Of a DNA stretch of 64,000 nt, positions 17,651-25,373 are shown piece by piece (positions within the stretch are counted from its first letter, which is position 1; each line of letters begins with the position of its first letter). The translations under genes were made by a program, and so were the position numbers. The notes beneath the pieces were generated by a model. The model made no database searches, was not told where the DNA came from, and saw nothing but the letters and a program-made list of their open reading frames with translations. The DNA is taken from assembly GCA_937980645.1 (NCBI GenBank), contig CALJPQ010000033.1, positions 1-64,000 on the forward strand, written 5' to 3'. The DNA is from an uncultured Saprospiraceae bacterium. GTDB taxonomy: Bacteria; Bacteroidota; Bacteroidia; Chitinophagales; Saprospiraceae.

Positions 17651-18214
17651 ATGATGAGCATCGGTATTCTCTTCGGCCTGCTAATCCTCGTGCTGGTGGT
17701 CATTGCCCTGTGGCGCCGCAAGCAGGAAACCGACGCCTGGCTGCGCGATGAGCGCTACGACGAAAGTGGCGCTTGGTTGGACAAACGCCCCGGCGAGCGC
17801 GGCACCTACGGCCGCTTAGATGCCGGCCAGGAGGCCGAGCGCTTCGCCCTCAGCCGCCAGAGCCGCATCGCCGACCTGAGCATTGATATCCGCAACTATT
17901 GCCTGGAGCACCTGCCGGCCTTTCAGCGCCAGGGCGACGCCGTCGTGCTGGCCTTCAGCCAACAGGCGCGCCGCGAACTGGAGCGCTTCTTCGATGTGAT
18001 TGAAAAAACCCGTCGGGGACAGCCCCTGCCAGCACCTCCCAGAACACCCGACAATGCACACGCTATTGCCCTCAAAAAGCAAATCCTCAACAAAGCCTTC
18101 GAGCAATACCCCTGGCTGCTCGATTGGGACATCCCACAGCTGAAACACTTAGATGCCTGCGCACTGGCGCTGGCCCACGACCTGATAGAGCGCGCCACTG
18201 CCGCCGAGGCTTGA
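17651..18214 (+). CDS. Membrane-anchored protein of unknown function
   Basis: The ATG at 17651 gives 187 residues with one N-terminal helix (IGILFGLLILVLVVIALW) followed by an Arg/Lys-rich segment, so the bulk should face the cytoplasm. The soluble part is helical and charged and ends in a conserved-looking YPWLLDWDIPQLKHLDACALALAHDLI. No catalytic motif is recognised. CACCTTTG (17623-17630), one mismatch from the -7 consensus, suggests its own promoter, 142 bases after mazG. Confidence in it being a gene rests on the good start, composition and spacing. Confidence 0.65.
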   Translation: MMSIGILFGLLILVLVVIALWRRKQETDAWLRDERYDESGAWLDKRPGERGTYGRLDAGQEAERFALSRQSRIADLSIDIRNYCLEHLPAFQRQGDAVVLAFSQQARRELERFFDVIEKTRRGQPLPAPPRTPDNAHAIALKKQILNKAFEQYPWLLDWDIPQLKHLDACALALAHDLIERATAAEA

Positions 18215-18284
18215 GGAAGCCAGAGAAAAACAGAACAAACAGACGCCGGTTATCCTCATCCTCCGCGACAGGAAACCATACGGC

Positions 18285-19337
18285 TCAGTCCACGGTGATT
18301 TTGATGCTTTGCTGCTTTTTGCGTTCGGCCACTAAGTCTATGATGTACTCCTTGGTGCCGTCGCTGATGACTACGCGCGCGGTGTTTGGCTCTGCCTTGC
18401 CGAAGTCTTCGGCAAAAACGGTGATGAGGTGCTCGCGTCCGGGCGGCAATTCAATTTCGAACTCTTTGGGTTTGTTGGTCAGATACAGGTTGTTGATGAC
18501 CTTTTTTTCGTTGAGGTAAACGGAGACGATATCGCCATCTTCTATCTGGTTATCCCAGATTTTGAGTTTGAGGGTTCGAGCTTTGACCTTGACGTTTTCT
18601 TTCACCTCTACCTCGCGGCCGCCGATGGTTTTGATGGGCGAAGAGGCATCGGCTATGGGTGGTGTCGGAGTAGGCTGGGCAGGTGGCGCGGGGGTGGGTT
18701 TGGGTTTGGGGGTTTCGCGTACGGGCTTTTGGGGTGGTTCGTCATCGCATGGGAGTTTGGCCGTTCCGCCAAAGCTGATGCTAAAGCCCGGGCCTCGAGT
18801 GGTTACGTTGCTGATGAGGATGACATACTTCTCCCCCTCGGCCGTGCGCAGCGGGGCCAGCCAGTTGTTGTCGCCGGCGTCGGAGCATCCGGCGTCTTCG
18901 CTGGTGTCGGTTTCGCCTTCGCGCAGGCCGGTAGCGCCCATGCAGGGGCTGTTGGCCGTGCGGGTATCTCCGGCGGCCATGCAGCGCACGATTTGCTTGC
19001 CGCGGCAGTCGCCGTTTTCGGGCAGGCGATAGACCACAAAGTCAATGTCGTCCTCTTCGCGGTGAGGCACGATAGTGAAGGTCAGCGAGCCGCCTTTGGC
19101 AATTTCAAAGGCAATCCAGGTAGAATTTTCCTCGGCCTGGCCCATACTTTCGCCATTGAGGAAGCAGGGCACGAAGGCGGCTTCCGTAACGTCGTTGCCC
19201 TCGCCGCCGGCGCGGTCAATATGATAGACTTGCTTTTTGCAGATCTGCATGGCCGTTACGCAGTCGGCGTGTTGTTGGGCGAGCGCGGCGGGTGCAACGC
19301 AAAAAAGCAGCAACGTAGATAGCGTCAGGTTTTGCAT
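18285..19337 (-). CDS. Exported cysteine-containing protein with proline-rich linker
   Basis: A 350-residue secreted protein with a signal peptide ending ALAQ at residue 21. The N-terminal domain (about 22-195) has paired cysteines and a strand pattern (STWIAFEIAKGGSLTFTIVPHREEDDIDFVVYRLP) seen in Bacteroidota jelly-roll domains that accompany OmpA or gliding-related proteins. A linker of Pro, Lys and Thr (PKPKPTPAPPAQPTPTPP) leads to a C-terminal beta domain (TLKLKIWDNQIEDGDIVSVYLN) resembling a carbohydrate- or peptide-binding module. There is no sorting domain or lipobox. It may be a periplasmic or surface binding protein. Function is not known. Confidence 0.7.
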   Translation of the reverse strand: MQNLTLSTLLLFCVAPAALAQQHADCVTAMQICKKQVYHIDRAGGEGNDVTEAAFVPCFLNGESMGQAEENSTWIAFEIAKGGSLTFTIVPHREEDDIDFVVYRLPENGDCRGKQIVRCMAAGDTRTANSPCMGATGLREGETDTSEDAGCSDAGDNNWLAPLRTAEGEKYVILISNVTTRGPGFSISFGGTAKLPCDDEPPQKPVRETPKPKPTPAPPAQPTPTPPIADASSPIKTIGGREVEVKENVKVKARTLKLKIWDNQIEDGDIVSVYLNEKKVINNLYLTNKPKEFEIELPPGREHLITVFAEDFGKAEPNTARVVISDGTKEYIIDLVAERKKQQSIKITVD

Positions 19338-19426
19338 TCGAAAAGGCTTCGTTTTGGTCAGATAAACGCCAGCAGCGGCGCAAAGTGTTTACGGAGCGGG
19401 AAAAAATGGCGTTTTTTCGGCGTTCG

Positions 19427-19999
19427 TTATTCCCGCAAGAAATCCAGTTCGTTGAAGCGGTTGACGCGAGCGATGGTGGAAGGCTGCTGCGGCTCGCGGA
19501 TTTCCTGGCGGTATTTGACCACATAATCCACGCCGGCGAGGATGTCGCTGCTGATGGCGCCGAAGGTAGGCGGGTAGGGTTCGTGGGCTTTGCAGGCTGC
19601 CGCGCTGACGATGGGGCGTTGCACTAAGCGGATGAGTTCCTGGCAGAATTCATCCAGTGTAACGCGGATGGCGGCCGAACCATCGGCTGCTTTGACGGCT
19701 GGAGGCAACCCCACCGGGTCGGGGTACACCACTGTCAGCGGGCGCTGGTGGTAGGCCAGCAGGGTCTCCACACGCGGGTTCATGCGGCGCACATATTGCT
19801 TGAGCATTTCGATGCTGTTGACCAGTACAATATACCCTTGCCCAGGCGGCTGCTCGCGCAGGGCCGAAAGGCGGGCAATGGCCTCCTCATTGAGGGCATC
19901 GCAACCGATGCCCCAAATAGTATCGGTTGGATAACAAATCAGCCCCCCGTCGAGGACAATCTGCGCAATCTGGGAAATGTCGTCTCTTAGCAAAAACAT
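19427..19999 (-). CDS. TsaC/Sua5/YrdC-domain protein with altered substrate motifs
   Basis: The ATG at 19999 gives 190 residues (a TTG two codons upstream is less likely). The fold signature GGLICYPTDTIWGIGCDA and the SAAIRVT and PIVSAAAC segments place it in the threonylcarbamoyl-AMP synthase family, which makes the t6A tRNA precursor. Two motifs differ from the usual form: the KxRP motif reads REQP, and the S-T-S-A-N motif reads S-A-A-A-C. Both normally touch substrate. It could be the cell's active enzyme with drifted motifs or a paralogue with another job. It is divergent from the PKD cargo gene. Confidence 0.75.
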   Translation of the reverse strand: MFLLRDDISQIAQIVLDGGLICYPTDTIWGIGCDALNEEAIARLSALREQPPGQGYIVLVNSIEMLKQYVRRMNPRVETLLAYHQRPLTVVYPDPVGLPPAVKAADGSAAIRVTLDEFCQELIRLVQRPIVSAAACKAHEPYPPTFGAISSDILAGVDYVVKYRQEIREPQQPSTIARVNRFNELDFLRE

Positions 20000-20090
20000 A
20001 GCCAACTATTTAGCGCCCTTCGTCGTTTCTTTGGGCGAAGAATGGGGGCAAAAGTCCGCCTTTTGCAGCACATACACACACCCACCGAAT

Positions 20091-22349
20091 ATGCTCAAGC
20101 GATACTTTTTCTTCGGACTCCTTCTGACCACCGTCAGTTTTTCTCTGACGAGCCGGCTGCAAGCCCGCCATATTATTGGCGGCGAGGTTACCTATGAGTA
20201 CATCGGCACCAATGCCGCCGGGCACAACATCTACCGCTTTACGATGAAAATTTACCGCGACTGCTTCGGGGGCGGCGCTCCTTACGACAACCCAGCAGAG
20301 ATGGCTATCTATCGCGGTACGCTGAATAACAATGTGCTTCACGAAGCCTTCCGCATCTTTTCACCGGTCATTCGGCGCCTCAACCCGGTGCCGCCGCCGT
20401 GTGTAACGCAGCTGCCTGTGGTGTGCGTGGAAGAAGGTGTCTACACCTTTGAGCGCGCCCTGCCGGTCATCAATGAGAGCTATTTCATCGTTTACCAGCG
20501 CTGCTGCCGCAACCAGACCATCCGAAACATTGTAAACCCCGGCGATATTGGCGCCACTTATTACGTTGAGCTGACACCTGCAGCCCAACAGTTGCGCAAC
20601 AGCAGCCCGACGTTCAACAACTTCCCGCCCATCATCATTTGCGCCAACGTGCCGCTGGTCTTCGACCATTCGGCCACAGACCCTAACGGCGACTTCATCA
20701 CGTACAGCCTGTGCGCCCCGCTGCAGGGCGGCGGCCCTATCCTTAATTCGCCGGGGCTGTTCAGCTGCAATGGCGCCGTACCCACGCCGCCTTGTGGGCC
20801 GCCTTTCAGTCAGGTGCCATACGTTTTGCCTAATTACAGCGCTACCAACCCTTTGGACGGCTCGCCACCACTCGCCATTAACCCGCAAACCGGCATCCTG
20901 ACGGGAACTCCTACGGTCGTGGGGCAGTTTGTCGTCAGCATTTGCATCCAAGAATACCGCGGCGCCACCCTCCTATCCGAGGTGCGCCGCGAATTTCAGT
21001 TCAATGTGGCCGAATGCTCGCCCACCGTGCTGGCCAATATCCGAAGCGACAGCATCGCCGGCCCCAAACGCTTTGTACTCACCTCGTGCGGTAACCAAAC
21101 CGTAACGTTTCAAAACCTGAGCGTTCAGCGCAACCAGGTTACCGAATGGGAATGGCGCTTCAACCTGAAAACTTCCACCTTTACCGACAAGCAAAACTGG
21201 GACGCCACCGTAACCTTCCCCGACACGGGCCTCTACTCGGGCATCCTTATCCTCAACCCGGGCAAACCCTGCTCCGACACGGGCTATATCTCCGTCCGCA
21301 TTTTCCCCAGCATCAAAGCGGATTTTGAGTTCGACTACGACACTTGCGTGGCTGGCCCAGTGGATTTCACCGACCTCTCCACAGGCGAAGGCGGCATCAA
21401 CCGATGGGCCTGGAACTTTGGTGTGCCCAATGGGGTCTCTACCCAACAGAATCCCAGCTTCTTGTACCCCGTACCGGGCAACCACCCCGTGTCGCTGCGC
21501 GTAACCGATCGCAACAATTGCTCCGACATTATCACCAAAGTGGTCAACTGGTTCCCTGTACCGCCGCTTATCATCATCGCGCCCGACCGCTTTGTGGGCT
21601 GCGCACCGGCGGAAATCTTTTTCAAAAACCTGTCCACGCCCATTGACGAAACCTATAAAATTGAGTGGGACTTCGGCGATGGCCAGACGGCGCGCAACAT
21701 CATCAGCCCCATACACCGCTACGAAAACCCCGGCCTGTACACCATCCGCATCGCCATTACCTCGCCCATCGGATGCTTCACGGCGGATACGTTCGTCAAT
21801 TTCATCCGAACCGAACCCTCACCGATTGCAGACTTTGCCTTCTCGCCCGAAACGCTGACCTCCTTCGACCGCACGGTGCAATTCACCGACTTGTCCGTAG
21901 ATGCCAACCGCTGGAACTGGCAGTTCGACCGCTTCGGCACTAGCACCCAGCAAAACCCGACCTTCACCTTCCCCGACACGGGCCTGATGGCCATCCGGCT
22001 CATCGTTACGCACCCGCGCGGCTGCAAGGACTCTATCACTAAGTATATAGATGTGGTGCCTCAGGTACTGTGGCACATGCCCAATGCCTTCACGCCCAAT
22101 AACGACGGCAGCAACGACGGCTTTCTGGGCAAAGGCTACTTAGAAGGCGTTACCGATTTCAACCTCACCATCTGGAACCGCTGGGGCGAAATGGTCTTCC
22201 AGACCAACAACCCCGAAGAAGCCTGGAACGGCCGCAAAATGAACACCGGCCCTATGTCGCCCGAAGGCGTTTATGTCTATATTGTTACCTTCACCGAACC
22301 CCGAGGGCAACGACGCGAATTTAAAGGCTACGCCACACTTTTGCGGTAG
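20091..22349 (+). CDS. PKD-domain protein with type B (gliding-associated) T9SS sorting domain
   Basis: A 752-residue secreted protein beginning with a signal peptide (MLKRYFFFGLLLTTVSFSLTSRLQA). The first 350 residues are a strand-rich domain frequent in Bacteroidota (ARHIIGGEVTYEY). At least three PKD domains follow: each carries a WNFG or WDFGDG core and an NPSFLYPVPGNHPVSLRVTD-like or NPTFTFPDTG ending. The C-terminus, from MPNAFTPNNDGSNDGF to LTIWNRWGEMVFQT and EGVYVYIV, is the type B sorting domain of gliding-associated proteins. It should be exported through the T9SS and held at the surface, perhaps as an adhesin. Confidence 0.9.
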   Translation: MLKRYFFFGLLLTTVSFSLTSRLQARHIIGGEVTYEYIGTNAAGHNIYRFTMKIYRDCFGGGAPYDNPAEMAIYRGTLNNNVLHEAFRIFSPVIRRLNPVPPPCVTQLPVVCVEEGVYTFERALPVINESYFIVYQRCCRNQTIRNIVNPGDIGATYYVELTPAAQQLRNSSPTFNNFPPIIICANVPLVFDHSATDPNGDFITYSLCAPLQGGGPILNSPGLFSCNGAVPTPPCGPPFSQVPYVLPNYSATNPLDGSPPLAINPQTGILTGTPTVVGQFVVSICIQEYRGATLLSEVRREFQFNVAECSPTVLANIRSDSIAGPKRFVLTSCGNQTVTFQNLSVQRNQVTEWEWRFNLKTSTFTDKQNWDATVTFPDTGLYSGILILNPGKPCSDTGYISVRIFPSIKADFEFDYDTCVAGPVDFTDLSTGEGGINRWAWNFGVPNGVSTQQNPSFLYPVPGNHPVSLRVTDRNNCSDIITKVVNWFPVPPLIIIAPDRFVGCAPAEIFFKNLSTPIDETYKIEWDFGDGQTARNIISPIHRYENPGLYTIRIAITSPIGCFTADTFVNFIRTEPSPIADFAFSPETLTSFDRTVQFTDLSVDANRWNWQFDRFGTSTQQNPTFTFPDTGLMAIRLIVTHPRGCKDSITKYIDVVPQVLWHMPNAFTPNNDGSNDGFLGKGYLEGVTDFNLTIWNRWGEMVFQTNNPEEAWNGRKMNTGPMSPEGVYVYIVTFTEPRGQRREFKGYATLLR

Positions 22350-22495
22350 CGCATCTGCAGGTAAAGAACGGAACCCTTCTAACACCGGGGGAACTGCCCT
22401 GAGTGCATTCGTTTTTTTGTTGTGAGGGCGCTGCGACTTTTCTGCCGCCCTTCGCCCAATTGGACTTGATATTTGCACCCTCATTTTTGCGCTAC

Positions 22496-23626
22496 ATGAG
22501 CGATATCCAACTCAACACTATCGAAGAAGCCCTGTTGGAACTGCGTGCCGGGCACGTCATTATTGTGGTGGACGACGAAGACCGCGAAAACGAAGGCGAT
22601 TTTATCTGCGCCGCCGAATTGGTAACCCCCGAAATCATCAATTTCATGGCCCAACATGGCCGCGGGCTTATCTGCGCTCCCATCGAGGAAAAGCGAGCCG
22701 ACGAACTCGACCTGCCACTCATGGTCAGCGCCAATACGGCCCTGCACGAAACGGCCTTCACCGTCTCCATTGACCTCATCGGACATGGATGCACCACCGG
22801 CATCAGCGCCCACGACCGCGCCAAAGGCATCCGACACTTGACTAACCCGCAGGCCAAACCCAGCGACTTCGCCCGACCCGGGCACATCTTCCCCTTGCGC
22901 GCCAAAAGCGGCGGCGTCCTGCGAAGAACCGGACACACCGAAGCCGCCGTAGACCTGGCCCGCTTAGCCGGCCTGTACCCCGCCGGCGTGCTAGTGGAAA
23001 TCCTAAACCCCGACGGCACTATGGCCCGCCTGCCCCAGCTCATGGAAGTGGCCCGCCAGTTCAACCTCAAAATCATCTCTATTGACGACCTCGTCGCCTA
23101 CCGCATGCGCACCGAGCGCTTAGTGCGCCGCGAATTGGAAACGCGCATGAAAACGCTCTACAGCGAATTCGAGGCCATTGTCTATACCGACGTCTCCTGT
23201 GGCGATTGCCACCTGGTGCTCAAAAAAGGCGAATGGCGCGAAGACGAACCCGTGCTGGTGCGCGTACATTCCTGGTCGGAAACCGGCGGTATCCTGGGCA
23301 ATCTGCTGGCCGACTACGGGCAGCAAATCCAGTATGCCTTGCGCAAAATCGCCGACGAGGGCAAAGGCGCCTTCGTCTATCTGCGCCAGGGCGACAAAGC
23401 CGACCTGCTGACGCGCCTGAAAATTTACCAGAAATACATGGAAGCCGGCGAACCGGAAAAATTCGACCTCCACACCAGCATGGGCAAAAAAGACTTCGGC
23501 ATCGGGGCACAAATCCTACGCGACTTAGGCATCAGCAAAATCCGCCTGCTAACCAACCATCCCCGCCCGCGCACTGGCTTCATCGGCTACGGGCTGGAGA
23601 TCGTGGAAAATATCCAGCTGAAGTGA
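22496..23626 (+). CDS. ribBA: RibBA-like protein: active-looking DHBP synthase fused to degenerate GTP cyclohydrolase II
   Basis: The 376-residue protein starts at the ATG at 22496. Residues 1-205 are a complete 3,4-dihydroxy-2-butanone-4-phosphate synthase: VVDDEDRENEGDF, HGRGLICAP, HDRAKGI and RRTGHTEAAVDLARLAG are intact. Residues 210-376 align with GTP cyclohydrolase II, but its three zinc cysteines are replaced (Ser261, Ala272, Tyr274), the EGRGIGL loop is lost after YLRQ, and the catalytic Arg of the DxRDYG motif is Lys. The second domain is probably not a cyclohydrolase, so riboflavin synthesis would need a separate RibA. A near-match promoter (GATATTTG, 22468-22475) precedes it. No FMN riboswitch was seen. 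Confidence 0.88.
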   Translation: MSDIQLNTIEEALLELRAGHVIIVVDDEDRENEGDFICAAELVTPEIINFMAQHGRGLICAPIEEKRADELDLPLMVSANTALHETAFTVSIDLIGHGCTTGISAHDRAKGIRHLTNPQAKPSDFARPGHIFPLRAKSGGVLRRTGHTEAAVDLARLAGLYPAGVLVEILNPDGTMARLPQLMEVARQFNLKIISIDDLVAYRMRTERLVRRELETRMKTLYSEFEAIVYTDVSCGDCHLVLKKGEWREDEPVLVRVHSWSETGGILGNLLADYGQQIQYALRKIADEGKGAFVYLRQGDKADLLTRLKIYQKYMEAGEPEKFDLHTSMGKKDFGIGAQILRDLGISKIRLLTNHPRPRTGFIGYGLEIVENIQLK

Positions 23627-23684
23627 AGCACTTGTACCACGAACACCTTGCGTTTTTGAGGAATCACCACAAAGGCGCGAATTT

Positions 23685-23756
23685 GAGGCGACATCTCCCA
23701 CCAGGAGGCGACATCTCCTTCAGGAGGCGACATCTCCCACCAGGAGGTGTCGTCTC
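23685..23756 (+). repeat. Interspersed inverted repeat, copy 2, three tandem units
   Basis: Three left arms GAGGCGACATCTCC (the second and third beginning AGGAGGCGACATCTCC) separated by CACC or TTC end in one right arm GGAGGTGTCGTCTC. It lies between ribBA and ubiE. Just upstream is ACCACAAAGGCGCGAATTT, a string type that accompanies other copies. Confidence 0.9.
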
Positions 23757-23875
23757 TACACTCTTACAGACCACAAAAGCGCTTTTTCGTGAAGACGCCC
23801 CCAAGGTTTGACAAATAGAGCGTGCTTGAGCGCCAGAGGCCATTGGCACCAACCGGAAAACGCGCGGGGGTGTTA

Positions 23876-23883
23876 TACCTTTG
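23876..23883 (+). promoter_or_regulatory. -7 promoter element for ubiE-porT
   Basis: Exact TACCTTTG, only 16 bases before the ubiE ATG, implying a very short leader. Confidence 0.7.
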
Positions 23884-23899
23884 CATTTCATTACTGATT

Positions 23900-24643
23900 A
23901 TGCGTGAAAAGACCGTCGTTAAGCCTTACGGAGGCGAGAGCGAAAGTAAAAAGGAGCAGGTAGGGCGCATGTTTGACCGCATTGCGCCGCGCTACGATTT
24001 TCTCAATAGGTTGCTGTCGTTAGGCATTGACCTGTATTGGCGGCGCCGGGCTCTACGCTACCTGAAGGGCACACCTCGGCCGTTGGAAATCCTGGACGTG
24101 GCCACGGGCACTGCCGATGTGGCCATTTTGGCGGCCGAACGCCTGAAACCGCGCCGCGTAGTGGGCATAGACATCGCGCACCAGATGCTCGACCTGGGCC
24201 GCGAGAAGATCGCCCGGAAGGGCCTACAGGACATCATCTCCCTGCAGGGCGGCGACGCCGAACACCTCGATTTTGCTGACGACAGCTTCGACGCCGTAAC
24301 GGTAGCTTTCGGCGTACGTAATTTTGAGAGTCTGGAAAAAGGCCTGGCGGAAATCCACCGCGTACTGCGTCCGGGTGGGCGCCTGGTCGTGCTCGAATTT
24401 TCGCACCCGACGGCTTTCCCCTTCAAACAGGTGTACTACACCTATTTTAAATACGTTTTGCCGCTCATCGGGCGTTTGACCTCGCGCGACCCGCGCGCCT
24501 ATGCGTACCTCTTCGAGAGCGTGCAAGCTTTTCCACAGGGAAACGATTTTCTTCAAATACTCGCTAAAACCGGTTATCAGCACCTGCAATGCGAACGACT
24601 CACGTTTGGAATCTGCTCCATCTACACGGGCGTAAAAGCCTGA
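23900..24643 (+). CDS. ubiE: Demethylmenaquinone methyltransferase
   Basis: A 247-residue SAM-dependent methyltransferase. Diagnostic segments are FDRIAPRYDFLNRLLSLGID at the N-terminus, the SAM motif ILDVATGTADVA, VAFGVRNFE, and EFSHPTAFPFKQVYY, followed by the C-terminal FGICSIYTG. It methylates demethylmenaquinone in the last step of menaquinone synthesis. The ATG at 23900 lies right after an exact promoter element. The gene overlaps porT by 55 bases, an arrangement consistent with the ubiE-porT neighbourhood reported in other Bacteroidota, so the two are co-transcribed. Confidence 0.95.
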   Translation: MREKTVVKPYGGESESKKEQVGRMFDRIAPRYDFLNRLLSLGIDLYWRRRALRYLKGTPRPLEILDVATGTADVAILAAERLKPRRVVGIDIAHQMLDLGREKIARKGLQDIISLQGGDAEHLDFADDSFDAVTVAFGVRNFESLEKGLAEIHRVLRPGGRLVVLEFSHPTAFPFKQVYYTYFKYVLPLIGRLTSRDPRAYAYLFESVQAFPQGNDFLQILAKTGYQHLQCERLTFGICSIYTGVKA

Positions 24644-25344
24644 CGGCCGCTCTTTGCCTGTTGCTCGTGGGCCTCAATGCCTCCGCCGGCTGGGCGCAGC
24701 GGGCCAAGAGCTACAACTTCAACTACAAGGACTTTCAGGCCAAGCCCTACTATTTCGGCATCAGCTTAGGCATGAACTCGAGCGATTTCAAGATTTATCA
24801 CTCGCGCGAGTTCATCCGAAATGACTCCTTTGCCCGCGCCGAAGGAGTTACCGGGCCAGGCTTTAATCTGGGCATTGTGTCGAACCTCAAAATCGGCGAG
24901 TACTTCGACGTGCGCTTCCTGCCGACGCTATCCTTTGTGGAGCGCAACCTGCGCTACACCCGCCCGGGTGATGGCGTGCAGACCATCAACCGCCGCATTG
25001 AGTCCGTGCTGGTAGAAATGCCCTTCCACGTGCGCTACAAGTCCGTAACGTACCACGACTTCCGCATCTTCTTAGTGGCTGGCGCCAAATACGTCTTCGA
25101 CGTAGCCAGCGACTCGCGCACGCGCCAGGCGGCTGACCTCATCAAGATATCGCCCACCGACTTTCAGTTTGAGTACGGCGCCGGCGTGCAGTTCTTCTTC
25201 CCCTATTTTATTTTTTCGCCAGAGTTCAAGGTTTCACACGGGCTAAACAACGTGCTGCTGTACAACGACCGCCTACAGCAGAGCACCGTGTTGGAAAAAA
25301 TCCTCTCCCGCACCTTCACGATCACCCTTTACTTTGAGGGCTAA
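24589..25344 (+). CDS. porT: T9SS outer-membrane protein PorT/SprT
   Basis: A 251-residue protein close to the usual PorT length. The start overlaps ubiE, which gives a long basic n-region before the hydrophobic core SLTAALCLLLVGLNASAGWAQ. The mature part is a small beta-barrel: KPYYFGISLGMNSSDFKI, IGEYFDVRFLPTLSFVERNLRY, VLVEMPFHVRYKS and FLVAGAKYVFDV match PorT-family landmarks. The last residue run ends in aromatic LYFEG, as outer-membrane proteins do. It is needed for assembly of the T9SS in Porphyromonas and Flavobacterium. Position directly after ubiE supports the call. Confidence 0.88.
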   Translation: MRTTHVWNLLHLHGRKSLTAALCLLLVGLNASAGWAQRAKSYNFNYKDFQAKPYYFGISLGMNSSDFKIYHSREFIRNDSFARAEGVTGPGFNLGIVSNLKIGEYFDVRFLPTLSFVERNLRYTRPGDGVQTINRRIESVLVEMPFHVRYKSVTYHDFRIFLVAGAKYVFDVASDSRTRQAADLIKISPTDFQFEYGAGVQFFFPYFIFSPEFKVSHGLNNVLLYNDRLQQSTVLEKILSRTFTITLYFEG

Positions 25345-25373
25345 AACTGCCGCCTCAAGGGCGGTCCAGCTGT

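Noticed and set aside
23685..23756. Possible small CRISPR array
   Set aside because: Units are short, spacers are only 3-4 bases, and no cas genes are nearby. It is the interspersed inverted repeat.
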